Of a stretch of DNA of 64,000 nt, positions 51,958-59,495 are shown piece by piece; position 1 is the first letter of the stretch; each line of letters opens with the position of its first letter. The stretch covers positions 1 to 64,000 of the forward strand of contig NZ_JACBFS010000008.1 of the NCBI RefSeq assembly GCF_022138605.1. Reading direction: 5' to 3'. The translations under genes and the position numbers were made by a program. Under the pieces are notes generated by a model. That model made no database searches, was not told the origin of the DNA, and saw only the letters and a list, made by a program, of their open reading frames with translations. The DNA is from Xanthobacter sp. NM-25. GTDB taxonomy: Bacteria > Pseudomonadota > Alphaproteobacteria > Rhizobiales > Xanthobacteraceae.

Positions 51958-53264
51958 GGCTGGGTTCCACCGAGCGGCTGGGATGACTGAGCTCTGCCCT
52001 TCGGCGCGGGGGTCGACCAGATGCGCCGGGCGCTCTCGGCGACGGCGTGGGCGATGCCGTCGTGGGAGAAGAAGCCGCCGTTGACCTGGGTGCGGGCGAT
52101 CACCACCCGGCGATAGGCTTGCCAGAGGGCGGCATCGGGGGCGGTGGCCTCGGTCCAGAAGGCGTCGAGGGGCCCCTGGAAGGCGAGGCCGGGAATGTCG
52201 TAGGTCGCACGGCCCAGAACCTTCAGGGGAATGCCCGCCTCCAGCGCGATGCCAGCCGATGTGGAGTTCACCACCAGGACACCGGCGGAGCCGGCGATCA
52301 GCGGCTGGATGTCGCCAGTTTCAATGAAGGTCAGCCGCTCGGCAAGGCCGTGGCGGGCCGCCAGGGCCAGGATCTCACGCTGACGGTCGTGCAGCGTCAC
52401 GTCGAAGGGGTGGCGCTTCACCAGCAGGCGGCTGTCGGGCGGCGCCGACCGGGCGAACGAGGCGAATACCAGCTCCGTGGCTTCGCCCATGTCGCGGAAG
52501 TTGGAATGCACACGGATCTGGAAATCACCGTCCAACTGCAGCGGCAGCACGTAATAAGGCGCGCCGGAGGCCGTGAGGGCGGCGCGCGCGGCGGCATCAT
52601 GGCGGCCCATGGCACCGGTGCGGGCGAACTGGCGCAGCCAGCCGGCATATTCGACGATGGGGTGGATGACGGTGTGGCGGCGGTAGTGGGGATAGAGCGG
52701 CCAGCCGGCCAGCAGGTTGGTGTTCCAGGCCACGTCCCACAGGGCGCGCAGGGCGAACCGGTCGCTGAAGGGCAGGGGCTCGGGCTCCGGGCCCAGGCGG
52801 TCCGCCTCCGCGCGGATCGCCTCGGGATCGCGCGGCAGGTCCGAATGGGCGTTCACGCCGGAATGCTCCAGCGTGATCCAATTGGGCCGCAGATAACCTT
52901 CCTCGAACAGATGCAGGCGAATGCCGAGCGGCCGCGCGGCCTTGATGGCTTCCGCGTGATAGAAACGGCAATCGCCGAACAGCACCAAGTCAGTCACGCC
53001 GAGATCGCGCATCTGCCGTTGGATATGGGAGGGCCACGCGTCCGGCCGGCCGCGATAGCTGCGGGCGCGGCCGGGCCAGAAGGCCCATTCCGCCGCGCAC
53101 AGATTGATCTTGAGGACCTCCGCGCCCCGCTGCGCCAGCGCCTTGCCGAGCGCGCCATGAAAGCGGGATGCCGCCCCCTGTAGCATCAGCACCACGCGCG
53201 CCTCGGGCCGTGCGGTGGGGCTCGCGCCCTGCGCCGACCGCGCCGTGTGCTCCTCCTGCGTCAT
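51954..53264 (-). CDS. Capsule polysaccharide export-like protein (KpsS/LipB family)
   Basis: A protein of about 436 residues. FEEGYLRPNWITLEHSGVN, PLQLDGDFQIRVHSNFRDM, LLVKRHPFD and VVNSTSAGIALEAGIPLKVLGRATYDIPGL are characteristic of the capsule polysaccharide synthesis/export family (KpsS, KpsC C-terminal part, LipB). These are Kdo-transferases that build the lipid anchor of capsules. The start is taken at ATG 53264 (MTQEEHTARS); ATG 53297 is possible. The other kps genes are not in the window. Confidence 0.85.
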   Translation of the reverse strand: MTQEEHTARSAQGASPTARPEARVVLMLQGAASRFHGALGKALAQRGAEVLKINLCAAEWAFWPGRARSYRGRPDAWPSHIQRQMRDLGVTDLVLFGDCRFYHAEAIKAARPLGIRLHLFEEGYLRPNWITLEHSGVNAHSDLPRDPEAIRAEADRLGPEPEPLPFSDRFALRALWDVAWNTNLLAGWPLYPHYRRHTVIHPIVEYAGWLRQFARTGAMGRHDAAARAALTASGAPYYVLPLQLDGDFQIRVHSNFRDMGEATELVFASFARSAPPDSRLLVKRHPFDVTLHDRQREILALAARHGLAERLTFIETGDIQPLIAGSAGVLVVNSTSAGIALEAGIPLKVLGRATYDIPGLAFQGPLDAFWTEATAPDAALWQAYRRVVIARTQVNGGFFSHDGIAHAVAESARRIWSTPAPKGRAQSSQPLGGTQP

Positions 53265-53757
53265 TTCTGGTCCGTTCCATCCCGTCCCCAACCGCATTGT
53301 ATCGGCGCGGGGAATCGCAGGTCACCTGAGGTGATGTCTTGAAGCGGCCGTCCTAGCCGCCTTCTTGAGTTGTGTCTTCCAGAAATGAACGACATGGCTG
53401 AAAAAGGAGGGCTCCGCTACCGGCCGCCCGGCTTTGCCCAGGCGCCTTGTGAATCAAGGCGGATACTGCCGCTGGGTGACGGCACGAATGTGATGTTGCA
53501 GCATTTTTCCGGTGAGCTGCCCGTCTTGCGGCGCATGGCGCGCGGGCCGTCTGCGCACCCGGGTGTCGCGACGGACCCCGAGGACAGGGCGGCACGGACG
53601 GGCTCGCAATCCCGTGCCGGGCGCCCATATGGAAACAGAGTGCTCGAGCTCTTCCCGCAGGCTGCGGATGCCGGCAGTGGTTGCCAGCACGGCGACTGGG
53701 GGAGTAGTGGAAACCGCAGCATCATGCGGCACTGCCGCACTACGGATTAGGACGACG
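53265..53757. other. Intergenic region between the capsule-like gene and gatB
   Basis: About 490 bases divergent between the two genes. The plus frame at 53370-53750 (126 codons) shows no likeness to any family and starts without a ribosome site, so no gene is called. I see no structure of note. Confidence 0.4.
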
Positions 53758-55251
53758 ATGACGGTTCATACGCGGCCCGCCGACGCCAAGAAGCTCATCC
53801 ATGGCGCCACCGGCGACTGGGAGGTGGTGATCGGCATGGAGGTGCATGCCCAGGTCGCTTCCAATGCCAAGCTCTTTTCCGGCGCCTCCACCGCTTTCGG
53901 TGGCGAGCCCAACGACCATGTCTCGCTGGTGGATGCCGCCATGCCGGGCATGCTGCCGGTGATCAACAAGGAATGCGTGGCCCAGGCGGTGCGCACAGGC
54001 CTTGGCCTCAAAGCGCAGATCAACCTGCATTCGGTGTTCGACCGGAAGAATTATTTCTATCCGGATCTGCCGCAGGGCTATCAGATCAGCCAGTTCAAAT
54101 ACCCCATCGTCGGCGAGGGTGAGGTGACCGTGGACCTGCCCGACGGCGAGGCCATCGCGGTGGGCATCGAGCGCCTGCATCTGGAGCAGGACGCGGGCAA
54201 GTCCATCCATGATCTTTCCCCCACTCAGAGCTTCGTGGACCTCAACCGGTCCGGCGTGGCGCTGATGGAGATCGTGTCGCGTCCCGATCTGCGCTCCTCG
54301 GAGGAAGCGAAGGCCTATGTGACCAAGCTGCGCACCATCCTGCGCTACCTTGGCACCTGCGACGGGGACATGGAGAAGGGCAATCTGCGGGCCGACGTGA
54401 ACGTTTCCGTGCGTCGCCCGGGCGGGCCGCTGGGCACCCGCTGCGAAATCAAGAACGTCAACTCCATCCGCTTCATCGGCCAGGCCATCGAGGTGGAGGC
54501 CCGCCGGCAGATCGAGATTCTGGAGGATGGCGGTGCCATCGACCAGGAGACCCGCCTGTTCGACCCCAACAAGGGTGAGACGCGGTCCATGCGCTCCAAG
54601 GAAGAGGCGCACGACTACCGCTATTTCCCCGATCCGGACCTGCTGCCGCTCGACATCAAGGCCGAGTTCGTCAGTGATCTGAAGCAGGATCTGCCCGAGC
54701 TGCCCGACGAAAAGAAGGCCCGCTTCATCGCCGATTACGGCCTCTCGGCCTATGACGCCGGCGTGCTGGTGGCCGAGCGCGACACCGCCGATTTCTTCGA
54801 GAAGGTGGCCAAGGGGCGCGATGGCAGCGGGCGCGATGGCAAGGCGGCGGCCAATTTCGTCATCAACGAAGTGTTCGGCCGGCTGAACAAGGACGGCAAG
54901 GACGTCACCACCTCGCCGGTGACGCCGGAGCAGATCGGCGCCATCCTCGACCTCATCGCCGAGGGCACCATCTCGTCCAAGATCGCCAAGGACCTGTTCG
55001 AGATCATCTATACTGAAGGCGGCGACCCCAAGGTGGTGGTTGAAGCGCGGGGCATGAAGCAGGTGACGGATACGGGCGCCATCGAGAAGGTGGTGGACGA
55101 GATCATCGCCAAGAATCCGGATAAGGTGGCCCAGGTTCAGGCCAAGCCCACCATGCTGGGCTGGTTCGTCGGCCAGGCCATGAAGGCCTCCGGCGGCAAA
55201 GCCAACCCCCAGGCGCTGAACGAGATCCTGAAGGCGAAGCTCGGCATCTGA
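53758..55251 (+). CDS. gatB: Aspartyl/glutamyl-tRNA(Asn/Gln) amidotransferase subunit B
   Basis: A 497-residue protein. GDWEVVIGMEVHAQVASNAKLFSGAS, then FDRKNYFYPDLPQGYQISQFKYPIVGEG, HLEQDAGKSIHD, DLNRSGVALMEIVSRPDLRSSEEA, GNLRADVNVSVRRPG and EEAHDYRYFPDPDLLPL are the GatB signature, followed by the tRNA-binding C-terminal domain. It works with GatA and GatC to form Gln-tRNA(Gln) or Asn-tRNA(Asn). The start at 53758 (MTVHTRPADAKKLIHG) removes an 82-codon upstream extension with no likeness. gatA and gatC are not adjacent. Confidence 0.96.
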   Translation: MTVHTRPADAKKLIHGATGDWEVVIGMEVHAQVASNAKLFSGASTAFGGEPNDHVSLVDAAMPGMLPVINKECVAQAVRTGLGLKAQINLHSVFDRKNYFYPDLPQGYQISQFKYPIVGEGEVTVDLPDGEAIAVGIERLHLEQDAGKSIHDLSPTQSFVDLNRSGVALMEIVSRPDLRSSEEAKAYVTKLRTILRYLGTCDGDMEKGNLRADVNVSVRRPGGPLGTRCEIKNVNSIRFIGQAIEVEARRQIEILEDGGAIDQETRLFDPNKGETRSMRSKEEAHDYRYFPDPDLLPLDIKAEFVSDLKQDLPELPDEKKARFIADYGLSAYDAGVLVAERDTADFFEKVAKGRDGSGRDGKAAANFVINEVFGRLNKDGKDVTTSPVTPEQIGAILDLIAEGTISSKIAKDLFEIIYTEGGDPKVVVEARGMKQVTDTGAIEKVVDEIIAKNPDKVAQVQAKPTMLGWFVGQAMKASGGKANPQALNEILKAKLGI

Positions 55252-55312
55252 GGCCGGCGTTCGGCTGGCAGAGATCGCCGGCATGCGCCGGTTATCCCGC
55301 TGACCACCCCCG

Positions 55313-55439
55313 CATCACCCTCCGTTCCCTCGCCGCCTCACCGCCGTCGTGCTCCGGCTTGACCGGAGCACCCATTTCCACCCTCAGGGCCGGCGCTTGG
55401 CGGTGCGATGGGCCCTCCGGTCAAGCCGGAGGGCGACGG
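55313..55439. repeat. Palindrome-rich intergenic repeat, copy 1
   Basis: Contains two hairpins: GTGCTCCGG-CTTGA-CCGGAGCAC (55349-55371) and GCCCTCCGG-TCAAG-CCGGAGGGC (55412-55434). The whole unit recurs at 55459 with about 20 bases between copies. The hairpin type (TGCTCCGG...CCGGAGCA) is known to me as a scattered REP-like element in Hyphomicrobiales. Confidence 0.8.
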
Positions 55440-55458
55440 AGGTTGGCAATATTGCTCC

Positions 55459-55584
55459 CATCACCCTCCGCTCCCTCGCCACCTCATCGCCGTCGTGCTC
55501 CGGCTTGACCGGAGCACCCATTTCCACCCTCAGGGCCGGCGCCGACGGAGCGATGGGCCCTCCGGTCAAGCCGGAGGGCGACGG
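55459..55584. repeat. Palindrome-rich intergenic repeat, copy 2
   Basis: A near-copy of 55313-55439 in the same orientation, with both hairpins at 55495-55517 and 55557-55579 and only scattered changes, chiefly in the middle (near 55395-55408 versus 55541-55553). The two together are a tandem pair suggesting recent duplication. Confidence 0.8.
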
Positions 55585-55690
55585 GGATGCAAGGGGGCGA
55601 TGGCAGGCGTTTAGGACCGTGAGGCGATGGCGGGGCTGCCAGCGGCGCAAGAGTGGCACCACTGCCCCAGCGGGGGCACGGGCGACGCCC

Positions 55691-56437
55691 CTACGCTCCC
55701 ACCAGAGGAGCGGCCAATTGGGTGGGGCCGAAGATTTCCTCGAAGGCCACCCGCAGCACGGCATCCACCTCTGGCATGCTCACCGGGATGCCCATATCGG
55801 CCAGGCTGGTCACCCCGTGCTCGCGCACGCCGCAGGGCACGATGCCGCCGAAATGGCTGAGATCCGGTTCCACGTTCAAGGAGATGCCGTGGAACGTCAC
55901 CCAGCGGCGCACGCGGATGCCGATGGCGGCGATCTTGTCCTCGTCCCCATGTCGACGCACCCACACGCCGACCCGGTCTTCCCGCCGCTCGCCGGTGACG
56001 TTGAAGGCGGACAAGGTGCCGATAAGCCAGGCTTCGAGGGCGCTGACATAGCGGCGCACATCGGGCGCGCGGCGATGCAGGTCGAGCATCACATAGGCCA
56101 CCCGCTGGCCGGGGCCATGATAGGTGAACTGGCCGCCGCGGCCGGCTTCGTAGACCGGAAAGCGGCGCTCCACTAGGTCTTCCGGTCGCGCGCTGGTGCC
56201 GGCGGTGTAGAGCGGTGGATGCTCCAGCAGCCAGACCGCCTCGCCCGCCGCGCCATCGGCGATGGCGGCCACCCGCGCCTCCATGGCGGCCAGGGCCTCG
56301 GGATAAGGAACCTGCCGGTCGCTGACCATCCATTCCACCGGCGGTGCGGCCGGGTCCTGCGGGCGGAAGGTGGTGTCGAGGCTGGCGCGCGGTAACGGCA
56401 CCGCCGCGGGCGAAGGAAGCGTGGTCATGATCGGCAT
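55691..56437 (-). CDS. lipB: Octanoyltransferase (lipoate biosynthesis)
   Basis: A protein of about 248 residues (MPIMTTLPSP start). VWLLEHPPLYTAGTSARPEDL, GRGGQFTYHGPGQRVAYVMLDL, KIAAIGIRVRRWVTFHGISLNVEPDLSHFGGIVPCGVREHGVTSL carry the catalytic lysine (DKIAAIG) and cysteine (IVPCG). It moves an octanoyl group from acyl carrier protein to lipoyl domains. Several in-frame ATGs (56449, 56437, 56428) compete for the start. Transcribed toward gatB. Confidence 0.95.
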   Translation of the reverse strand: MPIMTTLPSPAAVPLPRASLDTTFRPQDPAAPPVEWMVSDRQVPYPEALAAMEARVAAIADGAAGEAVWLLEHPPLYTAGTSARPEDLVERRFPVYEAGRGGQFTYHGPGQRVAYVMLDLHRRAPDVRRYVSALEAWLIGTLSAFNVTGERREDRVGVWVRRHGDEDKIAAIGIRVRRWVTFHGISLNVEPDLSHFGGIVPCGVREHGVTSLADMGIPVSMPEVDAVLRVAFEEIFGPTQLAAPLVGA

Positions 56438-56649
56438 GGCATAAACCATTCCTGCGGCAGGTCCAGAGCCTGTTGGCCGCGGCATTCCGGAGAGCTGTCA
56501 CCACACCTGGCGCGGCCGTCATCCACAGGCCGGGGCGGTTTCTGAAATGGGGCGCATGACGCTCTTGTGGCGCCCGAGTCGATCTGTTAGACGATGGGCC
56601 CCGCCGGAAGCGGTCCACACCATGGGCCCCGGCGGTGCCATCCCTGACT

Positions 56650-56734
56650 GCGGTCGTGGCGGAATTGGTAGACGCGCTAGCTTGAGGTGCTAGTGGGGAG
56701 ACCCGTGGAGGTTCGAGTCCTCTCGTCCGCACCA
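56650..56734 (+). tRNA. tRNA-Leu (anticodon GAG)
   Basis: 85 bases with a long variable arm. The anticodon arm is CTAGC-TTGAGGT-GCTAG, anticodon GAG; the T-arm is GAGGTTCGAGTCCTC; CCA is encoded. The acceptor stem is GCGGTCG against CGTCCGC, which pairs except for a U-U at positions 5 and 68. Other alphaproteobacterial copies I remember have A at position 5 (GCGGACG). Confidence 0.93.
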
Positions 56735-56770
56735 GGAAATGGCCTTCCGGCTGAGCCGGAGATGAAACAG

Positions 56771-56792
56771 GGCGGCCTCGGCCGCCTTTTTT
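56771..56792 (+). terminator. Rho-independent terminator of tRNA-Leu
   Basis: GGCGGCC-TC-GGCCGCC followed by TTTTTT, 36 bases past the tRNA end. Confidence 0.85.
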
Positions 56793-56829
56793 CGTTTCTG
56801 GTTTCGTCTGCGGCACGTGGTGCCGGCCC

Positions 56830-57675
56830 TCAGCCCGCTTGGGCGGAGGCCTTCGGCACTATGTGGACGATGCTGTAGCCGCGATCCTTCAGGGCGCGCA
56901 GGAAGGCGGGAATCATGGCCGCGGTCTGCGCCTTGGTATCGTGGAACAGCACGATGCCGCCGCCCGTCGCATCGAGCCGCTTCAGCACCAGCTCCAGTTC
57001 CTGCTCCGGCGTCATCTTATTCCAATCGCTGGCCCAGAAATCGGCGCCGAACACGGCGATGCCGTGCTGGTCGAGATAGGCCAACAGCTCGGGCGTCGCG
57101 GCGAATCCGGGAAAACGGAAGAACGGCACCCGCGGCGCGCCTGCGGCGCGGCCGTAGGCGGCCTCGTCGTCGGCGGCGATTCCCTTCTTGATGTCCGCTA
57201 CCGCCGCGTCGAACGGCAGCTTGGCGAGGGTTGCCGCCGGATGGGTCATGGAATGGTGGGCGAGCGTGTGGCCCTCGGCCAGCTCCCGCCGCACCAAGGC
57301 CGGGCGCGCCTTCGCATTCTGGCCGATGAGGAAGAAGGTGGCGCGGACGCATTCGGCCTTCAGGGCGTCGAGAATCGCCGCTGTGGTGGTGGGCCAGGGG
57401 CCATCGTCGAAGGTGAGCACCACTTCCTTGGGCTTCAAGGGCAGGGTGTCGGGGAACGACTTGGTGCCCACCCGCACCCCCTTGGGGTCGATGTCCAGCA
57501 CGCGGGCCGTTCCCAGCGCGCCGGCCGGGCAGTCCTCGGCAGCGCGGGCGAGGGTCGGGCTCAGCCACAGGCCGGCGGCCATTGCGAGGGCCGCCAGGAG
57601 AGGGGCGTTGGCCAGGATGTGGGGCCGCCGGCAGGCCGTGGCCGGCATCGGCCAATGTTGTGTCATCCCACTCAT
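56830..57675 (-). CDS. Polysaccharide deacetylase family protein
   Basis: A 281-residue exported protein from the ATG at 57675 (GGAGAGC before it). Signal or membrane anchor at about residues 19-44 (HILANAPLLAALAMAAGLWLSPTLARAAE). The NodB domain shows TFDDGPW, HHSMTHP (H-x-x-x-H metal site), and FRFPGF. It removes acetyl groups from a cell-surface or secreted polysaccharide. The far longer frame upstream (to 57771) has no likeness. Confidence 0.85.
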   Translation of the reverse strand: MSGMTQHWPMPATACRRPHILANAPLLAALAMAAGLWLSPTLARAAEDCPAGALGTARVLDIDPKGVRVGTKSFPDTLPLKPKEVVLTFDDGPWPTTTAAILDALKAECVRATFFLIGQNAKARPALVRRELAEGHTLAHHSMTHPAATLAKLPFDAAVADIKKGIAADDEAAYGRAAGAPRVPFFRFPGFAATPELLAYLDQHGIAVFGADFWASDWNKMTPEQELELVLKRLDATGGGIVLFHDTKAQTAAMIPAFLRALKDRGYSIVHIVPKASAQAG

Positions 57676-57924
57676 GCTGGCTCTCCGCACCGCGATTGCG
57701 GCGCTGGCATAAGCGGGAGGCGGGGCGAAATGAAGGTGTTGCGCGGGAGTCTCGGTCCCGCTTTGTTGCAACGCCTTTCCATTCTCGCCCGTTTTGCCGC
57801 TTCCCTTCGCGGCAATGGCCCTCTAGAGCCAGAGCAGGCGCGTTCGCGCAGTTGCCCTGCCGGCCTTTCCAGCCGTGCTGCGGACGGGCCCTTTCAGCCA
57901 ATCTCGACCGAACCGGGAGCAGCC

Positions 57925-59340
57925 ATGAGCGAGGATCTTCATCTCGCCGACGCCGAGCGCGCCGATGATCTGCCGGTGGTGCGGGATGAGGCCGGCAACA
58001 TCGCGGAAGCGTTCCGCGAAGCCGTTTCGGCGGCTATCGGCGAACGGGATGTGGACCGGCTGAAGGTCCTCACCCAGGACGTCCACGAAGCCGATATGGG
58101 CGACCTTCTGGAAGCGCTGGAAGGGGATGAACGCCGCCGGCTGATCGAGCTGCTGGGCCCGGCCTTCGACTTCACCGCCCTGACTGAGCTCGACGAGACG
58201 GTGCGCGTCCAGATCCTGCACGGCCTGTCGCCGCAGACCGTGGCGCAGGGCATGCGGGGGCTCGATTCCGACGACGCGGTCTACATTCTGGAAGACCTGT
58301 CGGAAGAGGATGTTGCCGCCATCCTCGAGCATATGCCGGCGCCCGAGCGGGTGGCGCTGCAGCGCTCCCTCGACTATCCCGAGGACAGCGCCGGGCGGCG
58401 TATGCAGACCGAGTTCATCGCCGTGCCGCCGTTCTGGACGGTAGGCCGGGCCATCGACTACATGCGCGAAACCCCCAACCTGCCGGACACCTTCCATGAG
58501 ATCTTTGTGGTGGATCCGGGCTACCGGTTGATCGGCGCTGTGCCCCTCGACCGGCTGCTGCGCACCCGCCGACACGTGCTGTTGACGGCGGTGAAGTCCG
58601 ACCAGATGCAGGTGATGAAGGCGGCCGAGGACCAGGAAGAGGTGGCGCGTCGGTTCGAGCACTACAACCTGGTTTCGGCCCCGGTGGTGGACGACGCGGG
58701 CCGCCTCGTCGGCGTGATGACCATCGACGACATGGTCGACGTCATCCAGGAGGAGGCCGACGAGGACCTGCGCGCCCTCGCCGGCGTGGGCAGTGATGAG
58801 GAGCTGTCTGATACCGTTGCCTACACGGCCCGGAGCCGGTTGCCGTGGCTGGTGGTGAATCTGGGAACGGCGTTCGTGTCCGCCTCCATCATCTCTCTGT
58901 TTGAGGGCACCATCGAGAAGATGGTGGCGCTGGCAGTGCTGATGCCCATTGTCGCCTCCATGGGCGGCAATGCCGGCACCCAGACCATGACGGTGGCGGT
59001 GCGGGCGCTGGCGACCAAGGATCTGTCCACCCACAATGCCCGCCGCATTGTCTCCCGCGAGTTGCTGGTGGGGCTGTTCAACGGGGTGGCTCTGGCCTGC
59101 CTGCTCGGCGGCATCGCGGCGCTGTGGTTTGCCAATGTGCACCTGGGCTTCGTGATTTCGGCGGCGCTGGTCATGAATATGGCGGCGGCGGGCCTGTTTG
59201 GCATTTTGATACCGCTGGGTATTTCCCGCCTGAAACTCGATCCGGCGGTAGCCTCCGGAGTTTTCGTGACTATGGTTACTGACTGCGTTGGCTTCCTGGC
59301 GTTTCTGGGTCTTGCCACCTGGTGGTTTGCGGGCGGTTAG
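57925..59340 (+). CDS. mgtE: Magnesium transporter MgtE
   Basis: A 471-residue protein: N-terminal superhelical domain (residues about 30-135), two CBS domains (about 140-265), and five C-terminal helices with the signature ASMGGNAGTQTMTVAVRALA. The domains form the Mg2+-gated channel/transporter; the CBS part closes the pore at high Mg2+. The start at 57925 (MSEDLHLADAERADDL) follows GGGAGCAGCC. A long frame running from 56839 is a shadow of the deacetylase region and is not used. Confidence 0.95.
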   Translation: MSEDLHLADAERADDLPVVRDEAGNIAEAFREAVSAAIGERDVDRLKVLTQDVHEADMGDLLEALEGDERRRLIELLGPAFDFTALTELDETVRVQILHGLSPQTVAQGMRGLDSDDAVYILEDLSEEDVAAILEHMPAPERVALQRSLDYPEDSAGRRMQTEFIAVPPFWTVGRAIDYMRETPNLPDTFHEIFVVDPGYRLIGAVPLDRLLRTRRHVLLTAVKSDQMQVMKAAEDQEEVARRFEHYNLVSAPVVDDAGRLVGVMTIDDMVDVIQEEADEDLRALAGVGSDEELSDTVAYTARSRLPWLVVNLGTAFVSASIISLFEGTIEKMVALAVLMPIVASMGGNAGTQTMTVAVRALATKDLSTHNARRIVSRELLVGLFNGVALACLLGGIAALWFANVHLGFVISAALVMNMAAAGLFGILIPLGISRLKLDPAVASGVFVTMVTDCVGFLAFLGLATWWFAGG

Positions 59341-59495
59341 TCGCTTTTCACAGCTGCTGGGGAAGGATGCCTTGCGCGCAAACCTGATCTGTTCGACATA
59401 AGTCGCACAGACCTGCGGCTTGGTCGCGTTCCCCACGCGATACTGGGCGGCTTTAAAGGAGCCGGATCATTCCTGCGCGTACACAGCGTTCGTTC

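Larger units (their letters stand above)
55252..55690. other. Repeat-bearing intergenic region between gatB and lipB
   Basis: About 440 bases with no gene. Most of it is the two direct repeats listed next. The rest (55585-55690) is high in GC without obvious features. Confidence 0.6.

Noticed and set aside
53370..53750. A 126-codon plus-strand frame before gatB
   Set aside because: No family likeness, no convincing ribosome site, and composition like noncoding sequence here.
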